A stretch of 64,000 bases of DNA from Lachnospiraceae bacterium (GTDB lineage Bacteria; Bacillota; Clostridia; Lachnospirales; Lachnospiraceae). The stretch spans positions 30,270 to 94,269 of the forward strand of contig JAFXFO010000009.1 in the NCBI GenBank assembly GCA_017520425.1, written 5' to 3'. The first letter of the stretch is position 1; each line of letters opens with the position of its first letter. Of this stretch, positions 7,236-14,944 are shown piece after piece. The notes beneath the pieces were generated by a model that had not been told where the DNA came from, did no database searches, and saw nothing but the letters and a program-made list of their open reading frames with translations. A program made the position numbers and the translations under genes.

Positions 7236-8336
7236 ATGAAAATCGGAGAATTTGCCAAGGCCTGTAATGTGCCCGTTTCTGTTTTGCGTTATTATGACAG
7301 CTATGGACTGCTAAAGCCGGTATATCACGATTGTTTTACCGGATACCGGTATTATTCACAAAGTCAGGTTGCAGTATGTGAGCGTATTAATGAATTGAAG
7401 GCAGCGGAGTTTTCCCTTGCACAAATCAAGAAAATTATGGCTGGCAATCTGTCGGAAGCGGAAATAAGTCTTGTATTTGATGAAAAGAAAGAGCAGCTTA
7501 GGCAAGTTCTGGATAAGCTTGATGTGCTTCGTGAAAAAATATCAGGAGGTACTTTTATGGAAACAATAAATTTAGAATTAATGCATGAGGATGTGCATTT
7601 GCCATTTGAGAACGATGACAAGGTAATCGGTAAATGGGAGATCCTGGGCGAGTACAATAGTCGTAAGGAGTATGAGCTGGATAAGAAGCTTCCCGAAATT
7701 AGAATTGGCAGTAAAAAACGTGAAATTTATTTCCTTCCCCAGGGAGAATGGTACTGGTGCTATTCATGGACGAAGGGCAAATTGTTGGTTGACGGTGGTG
7801 ATTGTTCTTATGTGAATGAGTACACCATTGAAAAACAGGCAGATGAACTTTTTATGTTTGTAAATCTGAAAGCCTATGATTATTTGCAAACCGGCAGAAC
7901 CACACTTTTAGTACTTCACCGTCTTGATAATCGGCACTATCGTGCAGCTGAGATTAGCCGCAAGGATGACATTGATAAGCCCTTTATTAAGGATGACGGT
8001 ATTGTGGGTAAGTGGGAAGCAGTAAGCTTTGTACAGCATAAAGAGGAGTTTGCCCCGGAAGCCATAAGAGAGAATTTTGTTCCCTATTTCAAGGAAATAG
8101 AGTTTCTTCCCGAAGGAGAATGTGTCAGTGTTTACGGAGAGGAAATCATAAGCGGAAGGGCAAAACAGGAATGGACCAAGGGTTATTTGCTGCGCAAATG
8201 GAACAGTACGGCTTGTGCCTACGAAATCAAGAATATTGACGGGACGGAATATCTGTTTATGGAATGGAAAAGCGGTGATTACCGCTGGGGTGGATATGAG
8301 ACAGATTATTACGTTTTTCAAAGGCAGGAGAAGTAA
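7236..8336 (+). CDS. MerR-family regulator with duplicated C-terminal beta-rich domain
   Basis: Residues 1-70 are a MerR winged helix (MKIGEFAKACNVPVSVLRYYD, then GYRYYSQSQV), followed by a dimerisation coiled coil to about residue 107. The rest consists of two similar units of about 120 residues: VIGKWEILG...EIYFLPQGEWYW...WTKGKLL and IVGKWEAVS...EIEFLPEGECVS...WTKGYLL. These look like tandem lipocalin-like barrels and may bind a drug or lipid. The ATG at 7236 is preferred (AGGAGG 8 bases upstream) to a GTG at 7227. The 19-bp-spacer promoter directly upstream argues for autoregulation. Confidence 0.85.
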   Translation: MKIGEFAKACNVPVSVLRYYDSYGLLKPVYHDCFTGYRYYSQSQVAVCERINELKAAEFSLAQIKKIMAGNLSEAEISLVFDEKKEQLRQVLDKLDVLREKISGGTFMETINLELMHEDVHLPFENDDKVIGKWEILGEYNSRKEYELDKKLPEIRIGSKKREIYFLPQGEWYWCYSWTKGKLLVDGGDCSYVNEYTIEKQADELFMFVNLKAYDYLQTGRTTLLVLHRLDNRHYRAAEISRKDDIDKPFIKDDGIVGKWEAVSFVQHKEEFAPEAIRENFVPYFKEIEFLPEGECVSVYGEEIISGRAKQEWTKGYLLRKWNSTACAYEIKNIDGTEYLFMEWKSGDYRWGGYETDYYVFQRQEK

Positions 8337-8353
8337 GCTTGTATAAGAAACAT

Positions 8354-8384
8354 GAATCCCCGGAGACCAAGAGGTTTCCGGGGA
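8354..8384. terminator. Hairpin between convergent genes
   Basis: AATCCCCGGAGACC pairs with GGTTTCCGGGGAT with one G-U pair. There is no long T-run on either side, so termination strength is uncertain; it may serve both the MerR gene and the minus-strand AraC transcript. Confidence 0.45.
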
Positions 8385-8425
8385 TAACTTATGGTATGGG
8401 AAAGTGTGCGAGTACAGTGATGAAA

Positions 8426-8509
8426 TTACTTTTTGGCTACGATAGTAAATTCACCCGGAACTTCAGGGTTCTCCCATGCTTTTTTGTTTTGTACACTATA
8501 ATCTCTCAT
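8426..8509 (-). pseudogene. Internally deleted SAM methyltransferase remnant
   Basis: A 27-residue in-frame ORF starts MRDYSVQNKKAWE and ends NPEVPGEFTIVAKK. From memory of the family, the first block is like the extreme N-terminus and the second like the extreme C-terminus of a class I SAM methyltransferase common in Clostridia. The roughly 200 residues that should lie between them are missing without a frame change. The ATG still overlaps the end of the AraC/NTase gene, so the lost gene was probably its coupled neighbour. A methyltransferase origin is inference. Confidence 0.5.
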
Positions 8510-9485
8510 GTTTCCCCAACCACTTTTCTACCATTTTGTAATATTCCGTATCTTTCTCTGCATTATTGTAGTAAAATTCCAGAGATTGTACGGGAACCAC
8601 AAGATGGTCAATCTGTACCATGTCTGTATTTTTGTACAGAAACTCATCCGTATCATCGCCGGGACAATTGCCATAAAACATGCACCTTACTTTTATACCC
8701 TGATAGTTAATATCAAAATACTTAAATTCATCAGTTGTTTGTTTCGCGGCATCCGGGTAGCGGAAAAATGATTTAACGATTTCTTCATCCTTCCATTTAA
8801 AGGTCAGGCAAATCTTGTCCAAGGGAAATTCCAGACCATGGGCAAAAATCATAGTTTTGCCGTCAACCTTGAAGGGTATTTGGTTTTGAACCAGGCTACC
8901 TGCCAAAGAATGGAGTATGCTCCATTCATGCTTGTACTGCATCGTACCAATATCAATTTGATAAGTAGTGTTTGTTGGTTCCATATGGTTTCCTCCTATA
9001 TTGTTTATAGGAGTATTATAAGCAGTATTTTGGGTTTGTTCCTGTCCTGTATCATTTGATTTTGTCAGGTTTCCGGTATTCCAGCCGCCTTGAATAGTGA
9101 CTGCAATTTCCATAGGCGCAAATGACTTGGAAACAGGAAATCCGCGTCTGATAAAGCTGGGCGGAAATCCGTGGAATCTGGAAAATGCCTTGGTAAAGGC
9201 TTCGGGAGTTTCGTAACCGTATTTGTAGGCCATTTCGATGATTGGTGTATTTGAAGTTGTCAATTCTTCTGCGGCCATAGTTAACCTTCTGTTTCGGATA
9301 TACTCCATAATGGTCATTTCACAAACCACCTTGAAAAGAGAAGATAAGGTTGACTCACTGATGAAAAAATGCGAGGCAATGGAGGTTGGTGTCAACTCGT
9401 CGAAAAGATTCTCTTCGATGTGGTCTATTACCCGGTGTAACATGGAAAGGGAAAAAACATTTGTATTCTCGAAATCAGATGCCAT
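8496..9485 (-). CDS. AraC-type HTH fused to a nucleotidyltransferase-like domain
   Basis: Residues about 10-110 are a two-helix AraC DNA-binding domain (LTPTSIASHFFISESTLSSL and TPIIEMAYKYGYETPEAFTK, ending FHGFPPSF), here at the N-terminus rather than the usual C-terminus. After a linker, residues about 165-329 resemble an AbiEii/MNT-type nucleotidyltransferase (IPFKVDGKTMIFAHG, and a C-terminal VVPVQSLEFYYNNAEKDTEY helix pair); the usual catalytic Asp pair is not clear, so it may be only a sensor. Its ATG lies one base after the reverse-transcriptase stop, and its ribosome site AAGGAGG is made by the last codons of that gene, so the two are translationally coupled. Confidence 0.75.
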   Translation of the reverse strand: MASDFENTNVFSLSMLHRVIDHIEENLFDELTPTSIASHFFISESTLSSLFKVVCEMTIMEYIRNRRLTMAAEELTTSNTPIIEMAYKYGYETPEAFTKAFSRFHGFPPSFIRRGFPVSKSFAPMEIAVTIQGGWNTGNLTKSNDTGQEQTQNTAYNTPINNIGGNHMEPTNTTYQIDIGTMQYKHEWSILHSLAGSLVQNQIPFKVDGKTMIFAHGLEFPLDKICLTFKWKDEEIVKSFFRYPDAAKQTTDEFKYFDINYQGIKVRCMFYGNCPGDDTDEFLYKNTDMVQIDHLVVPVQSLEFYYNNAEKDTEYYKMVEKWLGKHERL

Positions 9486-9486
9486 G

Positions 9487-10719
9487 TTATTCCTCCTTGG
9501 GATTTGTAGCTTTGAATTGTTTATAGTATTCGTGCACCAGACTGCGATATCCCCACTCTTTCATTTGTTTGTAGGTAATGCGGTAATTGCCCTTGTAATG
9601 GCGGCCTGTGACACAGTAGCGGATATACTGTTGCATGTAAGTATCGATTTCTTTCAGGCCTTCGTCGGTGGTCAGACAGGGGAAAAACCAGCGGCTCCAG
9701 GAGAATTCGGTGCCCTCTCCATTGTCGTAGAACTTGCGGTTCATGGCTTTGATGAAGCCCTTTGCAGCCCGGTCTCCGGATAAATCTTTCTTTTGCTGCC
9801 AGCGTCGCAGTGCGTGAGCTTTTCGCTTAATCTTATCTTTCATCTTTCGGATGGTAACATCGGACAAATCCACCTTGTAATCATGAAATGAAAAACCTAA
9901 GAAGTCAAAAGGCTCACCGGGTTTGCTCAAGTGTACTTTGGAAGGATTTATAGCCAGTTTGTGTGTTTCAATATATTTATAGAGACGAGTTTGTAATCCG
10001 GCCAATTCATCTTCCGTATCCGCGAATATCAGAATATCATCGGAATAGCGGAAGTACACAATCCCTTCCTGCTCAAAGAGATGGTCCATTTCCATCAGGT
10101 ACACGTTGGCCAGGAAGGGTGAAATAGGAGTGCCGGCCATGGCCCCACGCTTTTCCGTAAAGATTTGTGTATTCCCATTCTATTCATAAATGGCTTGGTC
10201 AGTAGTCAGAAGATGAAAAAGAAAATCATAAACGGCAGAATCTTCTGACTTTAAGAACGCAAGCTTACTAAGAAGAAGAGGCACATCTATGGAATTGAAA
10301 TAGTTGCTGATATCCACCTTTAAGCAGTACTTTTGGTGGATGTTATCGGTATGCCGAAGGCGACGTACCGCATCCTTTACCCCATAATGTCTGCGAAAAG
10401 CATAGCAATTACGGGCAAATAAGTGATCGTAACGGAAAAGAAGGTAGGTCAGCATCTTTAGGAGCAAATTAAAATCTCCTTGGAAGGAATAGACCACTCT
10501 TTTCTTGGATACGCCGCTTTTATTGACTTCCTTTTTGAAGGGGAGTGGCAAAGCAGAACCACACTCAGAGATGCAGGCAAGAATCGGAAGATACCTTTTT
10601 TCGACAATGTATTCTTCCAGTTCTTTTTGCTCTCTGGTTGATAAGTGTTGTTTTTCAATTTTATAGTCTAAAAATTCCTGCCAGTATTCGGGACAGGAAA
10701 GCTGTTCTTGGATGGTCAT
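9487..10719 (-). pseudogene. Reverse transcriptase interrupted by one in-frame amber codon
   Basis: Start 10719 (AGAGGAG 8 bases upstream, MTIQEQLS). The frame runs to TAG at 10182-10180 and continues in the same frame without another stop to 9487, about 410 codons. Before the stop lie a basic region and palm motif DISNYFNSID; after it come GTPISPFLANVYL, catalytic FRYSDDILIF, INPSKV, FLGF and a C-terminal basic thumb region (YRITYKQMKEWGYRSL). All catalytic aspartates are present but split by the amber codon, so only read-through would give active enzyme. It lacks the DGR-type SQ motif, and clear retron NAxxH and VTG motifs were not placed. Coupled to the AraC/NTase gene; a folded non-coding segment lies directly upstream. 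Confidence 0.8.
10180..10182 (-). other. Amber codon inside the reverse-transcriptase frame
   Basis: The codon lies between ATT TAT GAA and AAT GGG AAT; both flanks are in one frame and read as continuous reverse-transcriptase sequence (TDQAIYE then NGNTQIFTEKRGAMAGT). TAG is used as an ordinary stop elsewhere in the window (for example the genes ending at 467, 26353 and 54109), so general amber recoding is unlikely. Confidence 0.85.
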
Positions 10720-10764
10720 GGGTGGTCTCCTCTTGTAGCCCTGCTTTAGAGCCATTCCTTAAGT

Positions 10765-11071
10765 TTTGCTTCAGAGCATACATTCGCAAAACCGCCTCTT
10801 CGAGGCTTTTCTTTTGCTCATGCATGGCTACTCGCCATATAATTTCCCCAAAACAGGCTTTACCAAGCCAGCTTGGAACGCCTGCTTATTGGGAAATTGC
10901 ATGGCTCTGAAGCAAAGCAAAAAAAGAAAGAGAAATTACTTTGAAGCAACTAAAGCGTGCTTAGTTGTACCAGACTGAACATATCCCTACTACCTGCAAA
11001 GCACCATAACGGATATGGGAATGCTTCATCTGTCACAGGTGTAACAATAGCGTCACATTTCTCTTTCTTTT
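10765..11071 (-). ncRNA. Candidate structured RNA upstream of the reverse transcriptase
   Basis: Two adjacent blocks, each enclosed by a perfect inverted repeat. Block 1: TTTGCTTCAGAGC (10765-10777) and its complement at 10904-10916 enclose a long nested hairpin (AATTTCCC 10841-10848 with GGGAAATT 10891-10898, CAGGC 10854-10858 with GCCTG 10880-10884, CCAAGC/GCTTGG 10863-10876) and two smaller ones (10824-10838; 10786-10817). Block 2: a 15-bp repeat (10922-10936 and 11057-11071) encloses stems 10947-10967 and 10980-11017. No ORF explains it. Arms enclosing hairpins just before a reverse transcriptase resemble retron msr-msd or defence-RT template RNAs; a small inverted-repeat element is the alternative. 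Transcription is not shown. Confidence 0.45.
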
Positions 11072-11120
11072 CTATTTCTATCACACGCATAGCGTGGAAC
11101 AGACTTGATTAAGTTGTAAA

Positions 11121-11711
11121 TTAGCTAATGGCCTTGCGGATTCTTTCTTCCATATAGTCCAATTCGTTGGGCATATACTCGAAGAAGTCCATCATAGGAG
11201 TACTGTTTTGGTCACAGTAATCCTTGATTTTACGGTTTGCCATATGTGTATATTCCTGATAAGAATCATAGACATTGATAAACAATACTCTTTGGCCATT
11301 CTTATAAATCGCATAGGAGATATCCTTGGGAAGACGATAGCAACCGCCACGTTTGTAAAGCTCGTAGCCTGCCTCTGCTTCAATGGAATCCGCAGAAATG
11401 TTTTCCTGTATCTCAAACTCGCCGATTTTATTTAATACATCAGGAAGCTTCTGTGCAAAAGGTCTGTCATCGTAGGAATCGTTTGAGCTTTTGGCAACGG
11501 TGGTTGACGTATGGGTGGTGGAAGCAGCCGTATTGGAAGAAGGCACATTCACAGACTTGCGAATCGCATCATCTGTCTTACTCATTCCGCCACGTAATCC
11601 CTTGTCTACAGTAGTATGTACATTGTCGTATACAGCATCGTTTACCGCTCTGTTCATAGCACGTTCTGCTGCCTTTAAGCCGGTTTTTAATAAATTATCT
11701 AAAAATCCCAT
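11121..11711 (-). CDS. Hypothetical protein with N-terminal amphipathic helix
   Basis: Not recognised. About 196 residues: an N-terminal helix (MGFLDNLLKTGLKAAERAMN), a Ser/Thr-rich linker around residues 60-75, and a C-terminal alpha/beta domain of about 110 residues (FEIQENISADSIEAEAGYEL, later NELDYMEERIRKAI). No signal peptide or transmembrane segment once the start is set at 11711, which has GGGAGG 6 bases upstream; the longer reading would add a spurious hydrophobic stretch. A good minus-strand promoter lies upstream. The N-terminus could bind a membrane surface. Confidence 0.75.
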   Translation of the reverse strand: MGFLDNLLKTGLKAAERAMNRAVNDAVYDNVHTTVDKGLRGGMSKTDDAIRKSVNVPSSNTAASTTHTSTTVAKSSNDSYDDRPFAQKLPDVLNKIGEFEIQENISADSIEAEAGYELYKRGGCYRLPKDISYAIYKNGQRVLFINVYDSYQEYTHMANRKIKDYCDQNSTPMMDFFEYMPNELDYMEERIRKAIS

Positions 11712-11745
11712 GAGTACCTCCCATATATCAATGAAAATTAAAGTT

Positions 11746-11774
11746 ATTATAACAAAAAGTGATTCCTTTCGCAA
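11746..11774 (-). promoter_or_regulatory. Promoter of the hypothetical gene
   Basis: On the minus strand TTGCGA, 17 bp, TATAAT (-10 at 11751-11746). It is about 35 bp before the start at 11711. A second TATAAT at 11785-11790 on the plus strand could drive the divergent leader and gene at 12023, though its -35 is weak. Confidence 0.65.
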
Positions 11775-11853
11775 TAATATTTGTTATAATCAGTAACAGA
11801 AGTGTTGAGTATTTAGGAGATGAACGATAGGGACTAAACTTTTCAAAAATCGA

Positions 11854-11969
11854 GACGATATATGTAGTACAAATACTTATGGCCATAAGATTGAGTATTC
11901 ACAAATCGTCACCACGGATGGTAAGGATTGAAAACAGGAGGTTTTCATGAGATACCATCCTTTTGTTTT
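11854..11969 (+). promoter_or_regulatory. Structured leader with terminator and small uORF before the EF-hand-like gene
   Basis: GACGAT (11854) pairs with ATCGTC (11905), enclosing AATACT/AGTATT and the palindrome CTTATGGCCATAAG. A terminator follows: GGATGGTA (11916-11923) with TACCATCC (11953-11960), an inner GAAAAC/GTTTTC stem and TTTTGTTTT. The terminator loop holds AGGAGG and, 5 bases on, an ATG opening an 18-codon ORF (MRYHPFVLQESGKVNKNK, 11947-12003), so its translation would melt the hairpin. It resembles a riboswitch or attenuator, but I could not match it to a known class. Confidence 0.5.
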
Positions 11970-12022
11970 GCAGGAATCAGGGAAGGTGAATAAAAACAAG
12001 TGACGCATGGAAAGGAGCAGTA

Positions 12023-13105
12023 TTGCGTATTGATTCTGGAGTGATAGGAATGGAGTCCGCTCGAAGATATACCGCTTCGAGAACACAATATAGCCGTTTC
12101 GTGCTAAAGGAAAAACAGGAAGAAAAAACACAGACCGGAACCTCCCTTTTAGGTGGAGAGTTGGAAACCCATGAGGAAGAGAAGAAACAGCCGGCTCTAG
12201 GAGAAGCAACCACGGATTATACCTATGATTTGCAGGAAAAGGTGGAGAGTATGCGGACCAACAGACCCCGTATCCGCAGCACCACCACGGATTTTGCGGA
12301 CCGGTTCAGACAGTATACCACCCGCTATATTTTTATGTTGCTTTTTGGAGATGACAAGACGAAGAAGTATCTGGGGGAAGAGGAGGCACAGGAGCTTTCC
12401 CCGAAGAATACAGCCACCTTGGAGTTTACCCCCATGAGGCAGGTGGCAGTATCCATGGAGAGTTATTATCGGGAAGAAGAATCGGTTACTTTTTCTTCCC
12501 AAGGTAAGGTGACCACGGCAGACGGAAGGGAGATTACTTTTTCCCTGGAGGTGGGCATGAGCCGGACCTTTGAACAGTACTACCGGGAAGAGTATGAAAT
12601 GACGGAGTTCCGGAGGTTGTACGACCCATTGGTCATCAATTTTGATGCGGATACAGCACAGCTGTCTGATCAAAAGTTTTTCTTTGATTTGGACAGTGAT
12701 GGTGCGGCGGAGGAAATATCGGAATTAGGTGCCGGCAGTGGTTATCTGGCCCTGGATAAGAATGAAGACGGCCGGATAAATGACGGCAGTGAATTGTTTG
12801 GACCGGCCTCCGGTGATGGTTTCAAAGATTTAACAGCCTATGATGAGGACGATAATGGTTGGATTGATGAAGGGGACAGCATTTGGAATAAGCTGAAAAT
12901 CTGGTGCCGTGACGAAAACGGTCAGGATACCTTATTTACCCTGGCACAGAAAGGCATAGGTGCTATCTGTCTGCAAAATGTGGCCACGGATTTTGCATTG
13001 AAGGGCGCAGAGAATGTGGCCAACGGCTATATCCGTAGTACGGGTATATTCTTATATGAGAATGGCAATGCAGGTACTCTGCAGCATTTGGATTTGGCCC
13101 AATAA
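12023..13105 (+). CDS. EF-hand/RTX-adhesin-like calcium-binding protein of unknown role
   Basis: The C-terminal third holds calcium-loop motifs typical of RTX/VCBS-type proteins: DLDSDGAAEEI, LDKNEDGRINDGSELFG and YDEDDNGWIDEGDSIWNKL (residues about 225-290). The N-terminal two thirds are charged, with no signal peptide or membrane segment visible, so secretion would need another route. A TTG start at 12023 is chosen because AAGGAG lies 5 bases upstream and no ATG is better placed; the first residues MRIDSGVIGMES look genuine. It sits behind a folded leader with its own terminator and is followed by a strong terminator, so it is a single-gene unit. Confidence 0.7.
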   Translation: MRIDSGVIGMESARRYTASRTQYSRFVLKEKQEEKTQTGTSLLGGELETHEEEKKQPALGEATTDYTYDLQEKVESMRTNRPRIRSTTTDFADRFRQYTTRYIFMLLFGDDKTKKYLGEEEAQELSPKNTATLEFTPMRQVAVSMESYYREEESVTFSSQGKVTTADGREITFSLEVGMSRTFEQYYREEYEMTEFRRLYDPLVINFDADTAQLSDQKFFFDLDSDGAAEEISELGAGSGYLALDKNEDGRINDGSELFGPASGDGFKDLTAYDEDDNGWIDEGDSIWNKLKIWCRDENGQDTLFTLAQKGIGAICLQNVATDFALKGAENVANGYIRSTGIFLYENGNAGTLQHLDLAQ

Positions 13106-13115
13106 GGGAAAATCG

Positions 13116-13155
13116 AAAGAACATCTCAAAGTTCGTATTTTGAGATGTTCTTTTT
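13116..13155 (+). terminator. Strong intrinsic terminator
   Basis: AAAGAACATCTCAAA pairs perfectly with TTTGAGATGTTCTTT (15 bp, 8-nt loop) followed by Ts. Ends the EF-hand-like gene. A TATAAT at 13169-13174 downstream may start the next transcript. Confidence 0.9.
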
Positions 13156-13247
13156 ATATGTTTTGTAGTATAATAATGAGGAATGCTGTATTGTGGGTAC
13201 AAAAGGCTTTGTGCCGGAGCAATTCCTTGGAACAGGAGCAGGAAAGT

Positions 13248-14906
13248 ATGTTAATGATTTTGGTAAATTGGCTGTATACGGGAACAACGGTTTTTTTGTT
13301 GGGCTGCGGTTTTTCAGCCTTTTCCGTTAAAATATTTCACTATAAATTAAAGAGAACCGATAGCCTGCTGATGGCAGGATTGGTGCTGGCTACGGTGTAT
13401 GCGCAGTTTTATTCTTTGTTGGGGTCGGTATCGCTGATTGCCAATCTGCTACTTGTAGGTGCTTGTCTTATATGTCTGATTGCTTGCAGGAAGGATATCC
13501 TGCTAATTCTTCGGGAAGGAGTGGCGTCATATGGACCAATCAAGTGGATCATCGTGATTTTGTTGATAAGTATGTGGGCATTTTTTACCTCTCGGGGATA
13601 TATCCATTATGACAGTGATTTGTATCATGGCCAGAGTATCCGTTGGATTGAGGAGTATGGTGTGGTACCCGGCTTGGGACACCTGCACGAACGATTCGCT
13701 TACAACAGTTCTTTTTTTGCGGTCAGTGCCTTGTTCAGTATGAAGTTTTTGCTGGGAGAGTCCTTGCATAGTATGAGCGGATTTTTTGCTTTGCTGTTGA
13801 GCATCACCACATTGGATATTACGAAAAGCTGGAAACGGAAGAAATTTATCCTGTCGGATTATGCCAGAGTAGGTGCTATTTATTATTTGACTACCATATT
13901 TGACGAGGTGGTGTCTCCGGCATCGGATTACTCCATTATGTGTGTTGTCTTTTTTATTATCATAAAGTGGTTAGATTTATTGCTGGAAGAAGAAAAGGAG
14001 ATTGCGTCCTATGCTCTGCTTTGCGTAGTGGGAGTGTATGCATTGACCTTGAAGCTGACGGCAGGTCTTGTACTGTTGTTATTGATTAAGCCTGCATATC
14101 TGTTGATAAAAGAAAAGAGAGTCCGAGAGATTATACTTTACTTATGCATGGGTTTGGCGGTGGCCATCCCCTGGTTTGCCCGAACGGTGGTGATTTCCGG
14201 ATGGCTGGTGTATCCTTTGCCCTCTCTGGACTTGTTTTCCTTTGACTGGGAAATGAGTGCAGAGCTTATGGAGATTGATGCGGCACAGATTTCAGCCTGG
14301 GGCAGGGCCCTGTATAATGTAGGACTTTTGGACACGCCGGCAAGTGTTTGGATCCCCAATTGGTTTAGGACTACCTTGTCCGGAACAGAGAAGTTGCTGA
14401 TTCTGGGCTGCGTAGGATGTATTGGTGTCTATCTGTTAGGCTTGGTTTGGATGTTTGTGAAAAAACAATGGAAGCATCTGGATATGGCGTTGGTGCTGTT
14501 GACAGTAATCAGCTCCTATCTGTTTTGGCAAATGAGCGCACCTTTGATGCGTTACGGATATGCCTATGTATTGTTAACAGACTTTTTGGTAATGGGCTGG
14601 ATTGTGATCCGGTTAGGCTGGAATAAATTAGAAAATATTCTGTACGGCATGTTGCTTTTGTATGGAGTTTATAAGCTGTACCCTACGGGAGTATACTGCT
14701 ATGCTTATCGAAATGAGCCCTATTATATGTGGCAGCAGGATTACGGCACCTATGAGCTGGAGTCCTATGAGATACAGGGAGTCACTTTCTATAAGCCTGT
14801 TTACGGAGACAGAACAGGTTACGATTATTTCCCGGCAGGGCCGGTTAAGGCTGATATTGAGCTTAGGGGAGAGGGACTTGAGGACGGTTTCCGACCCAAG
14901 CAGTGA
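13248..14906 (+). CDS. Polytopic membrane protein, LIC_10190-like family
   Basis: About 552 residues with some 12-14 hydrophobic segments. The loop DSDLYHGQSIRWIEEYGVVPG followed by LHERFAYNSS matches what I recall of the LIC_10190 family of integral membrane proteins, which resemble lipid-linked-sugar glycosyltransferases (GT-C fold). The acidic YDSD and the soluble tail at about 500-552 fit that. Role probably in cell-envelope polysaccharide, unproven. The start at 13248 (AGGAG 9 bases upstream) is preferred; longer readings run into unrelated sequence. The CapA gene follows after 38 bp. Confidence 0.75.
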   Translation: MLMILVNWLYTGTTVFLLGCGFSAFSVKIFHYKLKRTDSLLMAGLVLATVYAQFYSLLGSVSLIANLLLVGACLICLIACRKDILLILREGVASYGPIKWIIVILLISMWAFFTSRGYIHYDSDLYHGQSIRWIEEYGVVPGLGHLHERFAYNSSFFAVSALFSMKFLLGESLHSMSGFFALLLSITTLDITKSWKRKKFILSDYARVGAIYYLTTIFDEVVSPASDYSIMCVVFFIIIKWLDLLLEEEKEIASYALLCVVGVYALTLKLTAGLVLLLLIKPAYLLIKEKRVREIILYLCMGLAVAIPWFARTVVISGWLVYPLPSLDLFSFDWEMSAELMEIDAAQISAWGRALYNVGLLDTPASVWIPNWFRTTLSGTEKLLILGCVGCIGVYLLGLVWMFVKKQWKHLDMALVLLTVISSYLFWQMSAPLMRYGYAYVLLTDFLVMGWIVIRLGWNKLENILYGMLLLYGVYKLYPTGVYCYAYRNEPYYMWQQDYGTYELESYEIQGVTFYKPVYGDRTGYDYFPAGPVKADIELRGEGLEDGFRPKQ

Positions 14907-14944
14907 GCGGAATTGTATGAGATGCAGGATGTATGAGGGTTTTC

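Noticed and set aside
10180-10182. Pyrrolysine or general amber recoding
   Set aside because: TAG ends several normal genes in the window and no pyl genes are present.
9487-10719. Diversity-generating retroelement
   Set aside because: No template/variable repeat pair seen, and motif 4 reads GTPISPFLAN rather than the DGR SQ form.
13014-13247. N-terminal extension of the polytopic membrane protein
   Set aside because: It overlaps the end of the EF-hand-like gene and the strong terminator at 13116-13155.
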